Assembly (NCBI GenBank): GCA_003249275.1
Contig: QKJO01000034.1
Coordinates: forward strand, 1-6,576
DNA from: Spirochaetaceae bacterium
GTDB lineage: Bacteria; Spirochaetota; Spirochaetia; Spirochaetales_E; Spirochaetaceae_B
Reading direction: 5' to 3'
DNA: 6,576 nt
Of this stretch, positions 1 to 6,104 are shown piece after piece. Each line of letters begins with the position of its first letter. Positions within the stretch are counted from its first letter, which is position 1. Under the pieces are notes generated by a model that saw only the letters and a program-made list of their open reading frames with translations, made no database searches and was not told the origin of the DNA. Both the position numbers and the translations under genes were made by a program.

Positions 1-206
1 TGCATGAGTCCGACATAGGTGGCCATATTGACCCCGATGGGTCCGGGAGTGGATTCAGAGACGGCCACCATATTGAAAAACTCGGCGTTTGTGAACCAGT
101 TCCGGGCCAGGGCCTCGCTCTGAAGCAGGGGCAGGGCGGCAAGTCCGCCGCCGATTGTAAAAAGGCCGATCTTGAAAAACGTAAAATAGAGGGAGACCAG
201 AATCAT
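1..206 (-). CDS. Chromate transporter family protein, short-chain, second subunit (partial)
   Basis: This is the N-terminal 68 residues of a second CHR-family membrane protein; the rest lies beyond the window edge. Visible family signatures are an FFKIG segment followed by a GGG triplet (residues 10-21), an ALPLLQ stretch (24-29), and a TPGPIGVN motif (53-60) followed by ATYVG. The family moves chromate or related oxyanions across the inner membrane; short-chain members of about 180-200 residues work as pairs. The ATG at 206-204 overlaps the TGA of the upstream half in an ATGA junction. A strong GGAGGAGG SD (about 208-216) lies inside the end of that gene, so translation is probably coupled. 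Family membership is well supported. The real substrate (chromate, sulfate or another anion) is not visible from sequence. Confidence 0.9.
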   Translation of the reverse strand, partial: MILVSLYFTFFKIGLFTIGGGLAALPLLQSEALARNWFTNAEFFNMVAVSESTPGPIGVNMATYVGLM

Positions 207-754
207 TTCCTCCTCCCTCTGATACCGGCAATCAGGATGCCCGCCGCTGCCGCCAGAGCCACAACGGGTATGGGAGATACTTTTCCGAGACCCACAGCCA
301 GAAAGGCGGTCAGGCAGAGCAGAAAGCCGGGAATGTCCTTAACCGTTTTCTTCGCAAATTTGTATACCGAAGAGAGGAGCAGAACCGCTACGGCAATATT
401 GACCCCTTTCAGGGCCTTGACGACTACGGGATATTCGTTGAAATGGTCCAGGAATGTGGCAATCAGAATGATGATGATCAGGGAGGGAGTGATCATCCCT
501 AAAGTAGCCGCAACGGCCCCTGTCTTTCCCGCCGTCTTGTAGCCCACAAAGGTGGCGGTGTTGATGGCGATGATCCCGGGGGTGGACTGGCCGATGGCAT
601 AGTAGTCCAAAAGTTCCTCCTCGGTTACCCAGCCCCGTTTTTCCGCCAGTTCCCTGTCCAGAAGGGGCAGCATGGCATATCCTCCCCCGAATGATACTGA
701 ACCGATTTTGAAAAAGGTGAGAAAAAGCTCACCCAGGATGTTTTTAAATTTCAT
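203..754 (-). CDS. Chromate transporter family protein, short-chain, first subunit
   Basis: A complete 183-residue integral membrane protein of the CHR family. Seen: FFKIGSVSFGGGYAMLPLL (14-32) and STPGIIAINTATFVGY (57-72), the paired signatures of CHR domains, then about four hydrophobic segments (roughly 80-101, 115-132, 142-157, 160-178) and a basic tail GRRK. The usual PGP is PGI here, while the partner has PGP. The length is that of a single CHR domain, half of a full-length ChrA, so it probably forms a heteromer with the gene at 1-206, whose start overlaps its stop. The ATG at 754 has GGAG at 762-759, a rather short 4-nt spacer. Only 51 nt separate it from the outer-membrane gene upstream, and that gap holds a terminator, so it is unclear where its mRNA starts. 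In this family the pair exports or takes up chromate-like anions; the substrate here is inferred only. Confidence 0.93.
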   Translation of the reverse strand: MKFKNILGELFLTFFKIGSVSFGGGYAMLPLLDRELAEKRGWVTEEELLDYYAIGQSTPGIIAINTATFVGYKTAGKTGAVAATLGMITPSLIIIILIATFLDHFNEYPVVVKALKGVNIAVAVLLLSSVYKFAKKTVKDIPGFLLCLTAFLAVGLGKVSPIPVVALAAAAGILIAGIRGRRK

Positions 755-770
755 AAGACTCCATATGAGA

Positions 771-798
771 TAAAAAAAGCCGGCAGACCTGCCGGCTT
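771..798 (-). terminator. Rho-independent terminator after the outer-membrane protein gene
   Basis: Read on the minus strand, a perfect 9-bp GC-rich stem (798-790 with 785-777, AAGCCGGCA against TGCCGGCTT) with a 4-nt loop is followed by a run of T (778-772). It begins 7 nt after the TGA of the gene at 806-1846. It should end that transcript, and it stands directly in front of the chromate transporter pair, where it could also act as an attenuator. Confidence 0.9.
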
Positions 799-805
799 GT
801 AACCG

Positions 806-1846
806 TCAGAAAGTATGCTTGTACGAGAGGGCCAGCCTGTGAATCTTCACATAGGTCGATTCATATTCTCTGTTCCTGAAAAAGTTGTCGTGAATGGTTT
901 CATCGGTGTACTTCTTGTCGGTTTTGAACTGAAGCAGAGCCGTCAGAGTATTGTGTTCGTCAAAGGTGATGCTTGCCAGAGGACCGAACACGACTTTGAC
1001 AAAACCAGAATTCCAGTCAACCGCATCCTTTTTGGAAAGGTCGGCCGCATCGCCGAGGTACTGGGTTGTTTCGACAAGCATACCCACCATATCGACCTTC
1101 AGGGGCATCTGATAGCCAAGGACATAGGTTCCGATGTACTGGAGACCGTTGAAGTTCTCTCCATCGTCGGCTTTCCACTGCCAGGCTTCATCGTTGTCGG
1201 CGGCGGTGAAGTTGCTGTACTTGAACATGGCGTTGGCCACGGTCACCACATGGTTCCACTTTCCGGGAACTAGGGCAGCCAGGTCGAACTGAAAAGTTCC
1301 CGCCAGCCAGTTTTCAAGTACAAGACCGGGAAAGGGATCTTCCGCAGGATTGCCGCTTCCGTCGTTGTTCAAGCCCACACCGTTGAAGAAAATCAGAGGC
1401 CAGCCTGTACCGAATGAAGTTCCGGCCTGAAAATTCAGGAAGGCGATGGGGGTATAGGTTGCTCTGGCCTGTACATAGGTAACAACAGGCGCCAGATAGG
1501 CTCTGAAGCTGAATTTGACATTGTTGTCTTTTGTAAGGGCGCCGGTTCCCTGTGTGAAGGGCATTGTCATCGTGTGATCATAATAGGCCTGAAGCTCAAC
1601 AGAACCCCAGCCGCTTCCCAGATCCCGTCCCTCATCTCCTGCCGGGAGCAGGTAACCCGAAGGAAGTTCTTCAGGAGAATAATCGGGCCACTCAAATCCA
1701 TTCTCGGCATTCTTGCCCTTGTGACTGTCGGCATAGTAGGCAAACTCAATGCCCCAGCTGGACTGATGATCAAACTCCACCGCCGAAACGAGGGATGCCG
1801 TCAAGGTCAGCATCATAACCAGGAATACCGCAAACTGCTTTTTCAA
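806..1846 (-). CDS. Putative outer-membrane beta-barrel protein with signal peptide
   Basis: A 346-residue secreted protein that I do not recognise by name. Residues 1-22 form a classical signal peptide (MKKQ, a hydrophobic core, then LVSA with cleavage likely before V23). The mature part is rich in Tyr, Phe, Trp, Gly and Asn, has alternating hydrophobic and polar stretches (for example near FSFRAYLAP and VVTYVQARATY), no helical membrane segments, and ends in SYKHTF. A terminal Phe after an amphipathic strand is the usual outer-membrane insertion signal, so a porin-like or structural barrel is inferred. The start is TTG at 1846: GAAGGAG at 1860-1854 sits 7 nt upstream and gives the full signal peptide, whereas the first ATG (residue 11) would cut into it. 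A promoter candidate lies just upstream and a strong terminator just downstream, so it is likely a single-gene transcript. Its cargo or role cannot be read from the sequence. Confidence 0.8.
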   Translation of the reverse strand: MKKQFAVFLVMMLTLTASLVSAVEFDHQSSWGIEFAYYADSHKGKNAENGFEWPDYSPEELPSGYLLPAGDEGRDLGSGWGSVELQAYYDHTMTMPFTQGTGALTKDNNVKFSFRAYLAPVVTYVQARATYTPIAFLNFQAGTSFGTGWPLIFFNGVGLNNDGSGNPAEDPFPGLVLENWLAGTFQFDLAALVPGKWNHVVTVANAMFKYSNFTAADNDEAWQWKADDGENFNGLQYIGTYVLGYQMPLKVDMVGMLVETTQYLGDAADLSKKDAVDWNSGFVKVVFGPLASITFDEHNTLTALLQFKTDKKYTDETIHDNFFRNREYESTYVKIHRLALSYKHTF

Positions 1847-1876
1847 TGAATTACTCCTTCAATGGACGATGAAGCC

Positions 1877-1906
1877 ATCATATACTGAAACGTATAGTGA
1901 GGTAAA
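1877..1906 (-). promoter_or_regulatory. Candidate promoter of the outer-membrane protein gene
   Basis: On the minus strand, TTTACC (1906-1901, 4 of 6 matches to the -35 consensus) and TATGAT (1882-1877, 5 of 6 to the -10 consensus) are 18 bp apart. A start near 1870 would give a leader of about 25 nt that includes the GAAGGAG ribosome site. Between the two boxes lies a short inverted repeat, TATAC (1881-1885) and GTATA (1892-1896), which may be an operator. This is a consensus match only. Confidence 0.45.
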
Positions 1907-1928
1907 TGTATTTATTGGAAAAGGGAGA

Positions 1929-2093
1929 TCAGTCTTTCCAGTCCACCAGGATCATTTCAGAGCCGATTTTCTCCTTGGCCAGGGAGGCCAGATTGAGGAG
2001 TTCTTTTTTGCAGCAGTCTACTGTCTGACCTTTGTTCAGTCTTCTGGCCAGCTCGTCGGCGAATTCTTTTACGGTGATTTTCTTTTCTGACAT
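1929..2093 (-). CDS. Small uncharacterised protein, 54 residues
   Basis: A short open frame starting with ATG at 2093 and ending with TGA at 1931-1929. Support for a real gene: an excellent SD, GGAAGG at 2106-2101, 7 nt before the ATG; it fills an otherwise empty 300-bp gap on the same strand as both neighbours; and its composition is protein-like. The product is mostly helical and charged (begins MSEKKITVKEFADELARR), without signal peptide or membrane segment, so it is likely cytoplasmic. It has an adjacent cysteine pair (Cys27-Cys28, in VDCCKK) and ends in LVDWKD. I do not recognise the family. The Cys pair could bind a metal or be redox active, but two cysteines alone are weak evidence. 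The upstream neighbour ends 53 nt before it, so co-transcription with the NTF2-like and phosphatase genes is possible. Confidence 0.72.
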   Translation of the reverse strand: MSEKKITVKEFADELARRLNKGQTVDCCKKELLNLASLAKEKIGSEMILVDWKD

Positions 2094-2115
2094 AAATAAA
2101 CCTTCCTTTTTTTAT

Positions 2116-2139
2116 CTCTGGATTAATTCTAATTCAGAG
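2116..2139. repeat. Imperfect inverted repeat upstream of the small gene
   Basis: CTCTGGATTA (2116-2125) and TAATTCAGAG (2130-2139) pair over 10 positions around a 4-nt loop. One pair is G-T on the plus strand, which becomes an A-C mismatch on the minus strand. It lies between the stop of the NTF2-like gene and the SD of the 54-residue gene. No T-run follows it on either strand (on the minus strand an A-run follows), so it is not a normal terminator. It may be an operator or an mRNA 3'-end or leader hairpin. Confidence 0.5.
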
Positions 2140-2146
2140 CAGGATT

Positions 2147-2935
2147 CTATTCCAGAAAGTCGGAAGAATCTTCGCGGGGGAGAGTGATGTCGTCGTAGAC
2201 ACGGATTCCCTCTATTCTATCCAGTCGGGATGACAGGTTGTAGACTGTGCATCCCGCCATGGGCGGAAAGATCATTTTCCCCCAGCTTTCGCAGATATAT
2301 TCGACACAGTAGCTGGTGTCTGTACGGATATCGACGGCGTGGGTGATGCCCGGGGCTCCGTCAGCCAGGATTCCTCTGAAGAATTTCTCTCTCCCTTCGG
2401 CTCCGGCGTGAACAAAACGGCTGCCGCTGGGTTCCTGCACAACCGCCTCATCGCTGAAAAGGGCCAGTATTCCCCCGGCATCACCCCGGATCAGACACTC
2501 GGCGTAGGTCTGAATAATGTCCGGTCGGTTCAGAGAATTCCGTGGCCAGACAATGGGACTCCTGAACCGGTGCGCTCCGTTGATCGGCCAGGTGCTGTGA
2601 TAGATACGGATCTGTCCGAATTTATCACCGAAGAGATCCCCTATGATGATGACGGGCAGATCCGTCTTCCGGCCGTTGATTTTCACCATGAGTTTAAGTT
2701 CCACAGCTATGCGCTGATCGCTCTTCAGAACCGCGATTTTCTCAACTGAGATGAGATGCCGCCTCATCCATGAACCTTCGTCTTCCAGAAGAGTCTGGAG
2801 GCCGGTCTCTCCGTTCAGAGAGCCGGAAAGAGGGGAGTTCAGAGCGAAGGGACCGGAAAAAAGCTGTTTCAAAGGAGCGGCTTTTCTGTCTGTGAGATTT
2901 TTATAAAAGCGGCTGAGCGATTCTTCTAGACTCAT
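2147..2935 (-). CDS. Tandem NTF2/SnoaL-like domain protein
   Basis: A 262-residue soluble protein that appears to be two NTF2-like (SnoaL-type) folds in a row. The first covers about residues 3-118 (helix ESLSRFYKNLTDRKAAPLKQLF, strand end IRIYHSTWP). The second covers about 128-245 (helix IIQTYAECLIRGDAGGILALF, then SDEAVVQEPSG, strand end IRVYDDITLP). The matching landmarks recur about 100 residues apart in each half, which suggests internal duplication. NTF2-like cone folds serve as small isomerases, hydrolases or ligand pockets; no catalytic set can be assigned here, so the function is unknown. The ATG at 2935 is preferred because GGGAGGG lies 4-5 nt upstream; an in-frame TTG at 2953 would add six residues that are encoded by the SD itself. 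It follows the phosphatase gene by 52 nt on the same strand, so it is probably co-transcribed. Confidence 0.8.
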   Translation of the reverse strand: MSLEESLSRFYKNLTDRKAAPLKQLFSGPFALNSPLSGSLNGETGLQTLLEDEGSWMRRHLISVEKIAVLKSDQRIAVELKLMVKINGRKTDLPVIIIGDLFGDKFGQIRIYHSTWPINGAHRFRSPIVWPRNSLNRPDIIQTYAECLIRGDAGGILALFSDEAVVQEPSGSRFVHAGAEGREKFFRGILADGAPGITHAVDIRTDTSYCVEYICESWGKMIFPPMAGCTVYNLSSRLDRIEGIRVYDDITLPREDSSDFLE

Positions 2936-2939
2936 ATTC

Positions 2940-2973
2940 CCTCCCGACAACAAAGATTAGTCAATCCGGGAGG
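2940..2973 (-). promoter_or_regulatory. Possible hairpin covering the ribosome binding site of the NTF2-like gene
   Basis: In the minus-strand RNA, CCTCCCGG (2973-2966) can pair with TCGGGAGG (2947-2940): seven Watson-Crick pairs plus one G-U. The second arm contains the SD of the gene starting at 2935. Within the loop, GATT and AATC (2966-2963 and 2958-2955) can form a small stacked stem. If formed, the ribosome site would be hidden. This is complementarity read by eye; no folding energy was computed. Confidence 0.4.
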
Positions 2974-2987
2974 TTTCTTCAAGAAAA

Positions 2988-3617
2988 TCAGGCAGTATAA
3001 CTGACGGGAATACCCATGTTCTGTTCCGGGTAGATGACTTCCTGAAGAACGGGTTTTTTATCCGTATCCAGAACCAGGATGGATGCGGGATGCAGATAGG
3101 GTTCATCCCAGAATCGCTCCAGAGGTTTGGCATCCAGAATTTTGAGGATCATCTTGATGATGATTGTATGGGTGATGACCAGAATATCCTCATCCCTTTG
3201 CTTCAGTTCCTCCAGGAAGCTGCGGATACGGTCTTCCAGTTCCGCCATGGTCTCGGCTCCCTCCACCCTGAATGAGGCAGGGTCTTTCCAGAGTTTCAGG
3301 TGTTCCTCCGATTCTCCGGGGGAGAGTTCTTCATGGGTTTTGCCCTGTAGGACTCCGAGACAGATCTCCTTGAGTCTTTCATCGAAGATGACCCTGTCGG
3401 TATTGGGCTGAAGAATATCCAGCGTGGCTCTGGTCCGTCCCAGGGGGCTGCAGAAGACTCTGCCGAACCGGAGCTCATCGATCCGGTCTCTCTGAAGCCG
3501 TGTTCTGGCAATCCCGGTTTCCGTCAGTCCCGAGTCCATCTGACCCTGGTACCTTTTCTGAATATTCCACTCTGTTTCACCGTGGCGCATAACATAGAGC
3601 TTTTTCATGGCCGCCAT
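2988..3617 (-). CDS. Histidine phosphatase family protein (phosphoglycerate mutase-like)
   Basis: A 209-residue cytoplasmic enzyme of the histidine phosphatase superfamily, which removes phosphate through a phospho-histidine intermediate. The motif VMRHGETEWN (9-18) holds the nucleophile His12 with Arg11. SPLGRTRAT (57-65) gives the conserved phosphate-binding Arg61, LKEICLG (82-88) the usual acid Glu84, and VITHT (147-151) the second His150. All core residues are present and the length is typical, so activity is expected. The substrate cannot be fixed: similar proteins include alpha-ribazole phosphatase, GpmB-type and broad sugar-phosphate phosphatases, and no cobalamin genes are nearby to favour the first. 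The ATG at 3617 lacks a good SD (GGGG lies 12 nt away); ATG at residue 4 is an equal alternative, since MKKLYVMRHG is a common N-terminus. It is the first gene of the minus-strand run and is divergent from the diguanylate cyclase gene. Confidence 0.92.
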   Translation of the reverse strand: MAAMKKLYVMRHGETEWNIQKRYQGQMDSGLTETGIARTRLQRDRIDELRFGRVFCSPLGRTRATLDILQPNTDRVIFDERLKEICLGVLQGKTHEELSPGESEEHLKLWKDPASFRVEGAETMAELEDRIRSFLEELKQRDEDILVITHTIIIKMILKILDAKPLERFWDEPYLHPASILVLDTDKKPVLQEVIYPEQNMGIPVSYTA

Positions 3618-3650
3618 TCTACAGAGTTTCCCCGTAAAAAAAAAGCCGAG

Positions 3651-3687
3651 ATTTTAACTTGTTGCTCCGGGGAAGTGCACTTAGTAT
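3651..3687. promoter_or_regulatory. Divergent promoter region with a perfect 10-bp palindrome
   Basis: The 76-bp gap between the phosphatase and the diguanylate cyclase holds back-to-back promoter candidates. Leftward, TAAAAT (3656-3651) has TGCACT (3679-3674) 17 bp upstream. Rightward, TTGTTG (3659-3664) and TAGTAT (3682-3687) are 17 bp apart. Each -35 is weak. AAGTGCACTT (3673-3682) is a perfect palindrome located inside both promoters, a sensible site for a dimeric regulator. These are sequence matches only. Confidence 0.4.
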
Positions 3688-3693
3688 TAAGAT

Positions 3694-4830
3694 ATGATTT
3701 CAATTTTTCATTTTGGAATGCTGAAAGTCCCTGAAACTCTGGGAGAGTCCTGCCTGGAGGAGATGAATTCCTACAACACCAGACAGATCCGGAACCTGTC
3801 TGTGGTCATGTCGGTCATCGCTCTGGCCTATATCGGCCAGAATGTTTTTTTTCCGAGGAGCGATCTGACAATCCCTTCGGTCAGGGGGTATATTTTCCTC
3901 TTCTCGGCCCTGCTTTTTCTCTCTCTTCTCTTTCTGAGTCTTTCCACCTTTGTCGTCGGCCACAGTTCCGAATCGGGTAAGAGGACTTTTATCTATGCCT
4001 TTCTCTGTTCGGTTGAGATCCTGCTGATGCTGCTGAACTTTCTGGATCTGCAGGTAGGGAATGAGCTGACCGCCTATATTGTCGTTCTGATGTATCTGAG
4101 CGCCGTTTTGTGGATCACGCCGAGGACCTATGTCATCCTGTCGGGATTCGGCTTTTTTCTGCTGGTCCTGTCCTTCCTTATCATCAACGAATCCAGGAGC
4201 ATAGAATTTTTCCAGGTCCTTCAGGGAGTTGTCTTCTATACCCTCTGTCTTGTCCTCTATCTGGGGCTGCATTCCGTCAGAAATGAAAATTTCCTCAACA
4301 GAATCACTCTGGAAGAACAGTATAAAATGCTGGAAACAGAGAGTACTACGGATCCTCTGACCGGTCTTTATAATCGGAGGTACCTGAAGGAGGAACTGCT
4401 GAAGGAACTGGCCAGAAGCGAAAGAACGGGCAGGCCTTTCTGCACAGTCCTTATCGATGTGGATCATTTCAAGGACGTCAACGACAGTCACGGTCATATC
4501 ACCGGTGATGAAGTTCTCCGCGAACTCTCCAGTCTCCTCAGAAACTCGGTCCGTCTGTCGGATAAGGTGTTCCGATTCGGAGGGGAGGAGTTTGTTCTGA
4601 TTCTTCCCGAAACCCGGGGAGAGGAAGCTCTGGTTCTGGGTGAACGGATAAGGGAAAAGGTCAGCGCCTTCTCCTTCAGTATCATCAAAAAGAAGCTCAC
4701 CATAAGCATGGGACTTTCGGAGAGTCACAAGGACCTCTCACCCGATATTCTGCTCCAGCGGGCTGACAAGAGGCTCTATCAGGCAAAACAGTCGGGCAGA
4801 AACAGGGTCGTCTGGAAAGAACAGTCCTAG
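3694..4830 (+). CDS. Membrane diguanylate cyclase (six TM segments plus GGDEF domain)
   Basis: A 378-residue inner-membrane enzyme predicted to make cyclic di-GMP from two GTP. The N-terminal half has six hydrophobic segments (about 35-53, 65-89, 98-117, 125-142, 145-165, 173-193), then a short helical linker (about 197-216) and a GGDEF domain (about 217-375). Active-site features are intact: DPLTGLYNRR (220-229), LIDVDHFKDVND with metal-binding Asp255, and GGEEF (296-300). The inhibitory RxxD site (R287-D290) is five residues before GGEEF, so product feedback is likely. The membrane part looks like an uncharacterised six-helix sensor; its signal is unknown. The start is unsure: ATG 3694 has no SD, ATG 3718 is poor, and ATG 3763 (residue 24) follows GGAGGAG but too closely. 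No partner EAL domain is present here. It converges with the TPR gene, and the two stop codons share CTAG. Confidence 0.93.
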   Translation: MISIFHFGMLKVPETLGESCLEEMNSYNTRQIRNLSVVMSVIALAYIGQNVFFPRSDLTIPSVRGYIFLFSALLFLSLLFLSLSTFVVGHSSESGKRTFIYAFLCSVEILLMLLNFLDLQVGNELTAYIVVLMYLSAVLWITPRTYVILSGFGFFLLVLSFLIINESRSIEFFQVLQGVVFYTLCLVLYLGLHSVRNENFLNRITLEEQYKMLETESTTDPLTGLYNRRYLKEELLKELARSERTGRPFCTVLIDVDHFKDVNDSHGHITGDEVLRELSSLLRNSVRLSDKVFRFGGEEFVLILPETRGEEALVLGERIREKVSAFSFSIIKKKLTISMGLSESHKDLSPDILLQRADKRLYQAKQSGRNRVVWKEQS

Positions 4831-6041
4831 TTTACCGAATCGGCTGACTTCAGCTCGTCAGTTCTCTTTTTTATAACTTCCAATACCTGATGATCTTCCG
4901 GATAGACAAGCCTGAACTGCTCTTCCGCCAGGTTGTAAGTACTCAGAGCTTTCTCCGGAAGTTCCATATACTGATAGGTCAGAGCTTTGTGGAAGTATAT
5001 ATTTCCCAGAACTTCCGGCCGGTCCCGGAATTTTATAAGCTGGGCATCGAAAAAGGGCACTGTCTCCTCCAGTTTCTGACGGCTGTAGAAGTACTGAACA
5101 ATGGTTGTACAGGTCGCCGGATTTTCCGGATAGAGGGAGAAGAGATCTCCCGCCGCTTCTCTGGCATCTTCGAATCTGTCCAGTGAGAGGTAAAGCCGGA
5201 TCAGCCGGTCGGGAAAACGGAAGTCTCCCGGTGAGAGTTCCGCTCCCTTGACGAGGTACTCTTCGGCCGTATCGGGCCGAGATTTGTAAAGGGCGATCGT
5301 GGAGGCCAGAAAACAGGTGTCCGCCTTGTAGACCGGATCAATATAGAGATTGACGGCCATTTCGGCATTCACTTCCGCCTGGGTCAGCTCATTCATATTC
5401 AGCTGGGCGATGGCGAGGTTCTGATAGTAGGCGGGATCGTTCATATCGAAAGAGAGGGCTCCGTCCAGGTACTCGGCCGCCTTTTTCCAGTTGCCTCCGA
5501 CCAGTTCGATATGGGCCAGTTTTGAGTAGAGATCCTCCGTTTCCATTCCCCTGGTCAGTGCTGCGGTAAGATTCTCCCTTATAAGGCTTTTCAGCTCATC
5601 GCCGGTTTTGAACCATGACTCCCCGTAGAATGTAAGAACCTCGTTATAGAACTCGCCCAGCCAGTAGTAAAGATCCGCTCTTTCAGGGTTCTGTTCTATG
5701 GCCATGCTGAGACCGCCTTCCGGGTCAAACAGCTTCAGCTCATGGTTTCCCTGTTCTTTTCTCAGTTCGTAAAGATCTTCGCCCTCCTGGAGATCCTTGA
5801 ATGCAAACATACGGTGCATGTTGGTCAAAGCAAAGTATCTGAGGCTCAGTTCGGTTTTTTTGATCATAAAGTCGGCAAAATCAATGGAATCGGCATGCTC
5901 GTGGAGGTACTCCCAGGCGGTGTTGTATTTTCTGTCCCCGATCAGAGAGTCGGCAGAAGCCAGATAGTTTTCTTCGGCGTTCAGGGAGAAAAGGACGGAT
6001 AGAAAAAGAACGGCAGGGATAATTATTCTGTATGAGATCAT
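4827..6041 (-). CDS. Exported TPR-repeat protein
   Basis: A 404-residue protein with an N-terminal signal peptide (MISYRIIIPAVLFLSVLFSLNA, cleavage likely before EEN at 23) and no lipobox, so it is periplasmic or surface associated. Most of the mature part is helical repeats of TPR type, about residues 170-200, 204-236, 240-270, 272-304 and 342-375; examples are WKKAAEYLDGALSFDMNDPAYY and LPEKALSTYNLAEEQF. Such scaffolds bind other proteins in envelope assembly, secretion or signalling; the partner is unknown. The start at ATG 6041 is well supported: AAGGA (6052-6048) lies 6 nt upstream, the signal peptide begins exactly there, and a TATAAT lies just beyond. The open frame runs on upstream to 6563, but that part is antisense to another gene and is not believed. 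The TAG stop overlaps the TAG of the diguanylate cyclase gene. Confidence 0.88.
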   Translation of the reverse strand: MISYRIIIPAVLFLSVLFSLNAEENYLASADSLIGDRKYNTAWEYLHEHADSIDFADFMIKKTELSLRYFALTNMHRMFAFKDLQEGEDLYELRKEQGNHELKLFDPEGGLSMAIEQNPERADLYYWLGEFYNEVLTFYGESWFKTGDELKSLIRENLTAALTRGMETEDLYSKLAHIELVGGNWKKAAEYLDGALSFDMNDPAYYQNLAIAQLNMNELTQAEVNAEMAVNLYIDPVYKADTCFLASTIALYKSRPDTAEEYLVKGAELSPGDFRFPDRLIRLYLSLDRFEDAREAAGDLFSLYPENPATCTTIVQYFYSRQKLEETVPFFDAQLIKFRDRPEVLGNIYFHKALTYQYMELPEKALSTYNLAEEQFRLVYPEDHQVLEVIKKRTDELKSADSVN

Positions 6042-6068
6042 TGTTTTTCCTTGTATTTTGCTGCCTAC

Positions 6069-6074
6069 ATTATA
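6069..6074 (-). promoter_or_regulatory. Candidate -10 box of the TPR protein gene
   Basis: A perfect TATAAT on the minus strand, 28 nt before the ATG. The matching -35 position (about 6097-6092, TACCCT) is a poor fit, so the promoter may need an activator. The left arm of the 13-bp inverted repeat (6105-6117) lies where an upstream activator would bind. Confidence 0.5.
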
Positions 6075-6104
6075 TCTGCCCGAATCGATCAAGGGTAGGG
6101 CCCG

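Noticed and set aside
815..1273. 152-codon plus-strand frame inside the outer-membrane gene
   Set aside because: It is a shadow of the minus-strand gene, with no SD and no recognisable protein.
2228..2235. Further copies of the 13-mer arm elsewhere (for example CGGGATGA near 2226, CTCATCCC near 3190)
   Set aside because: Only about 8 of 13 bases match and both lie inside coding sequence, as expected by chance.
2339..2749. 136-codon plus-strand frame inside the NTF2-like gene
   Set aside because: It is a shadow frame; the minus-strand protein has coherent domains and a good SD.
2974..2986. TTTCTT-C-AAGAAA palindrome after the phosphatase stop as a terminator
   Set aside because: AT-only weak stem with essentially no loop and no following T-run on the minus strand.
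3700..4728. Long 342-codon frame on the minus strand opposite the diguanylate cyclase
   Set aside because: It is the complement of a well-supported GGDEF gene; its translation is Gln/Asp rich without any domain, and it has no convincing ribosome site.
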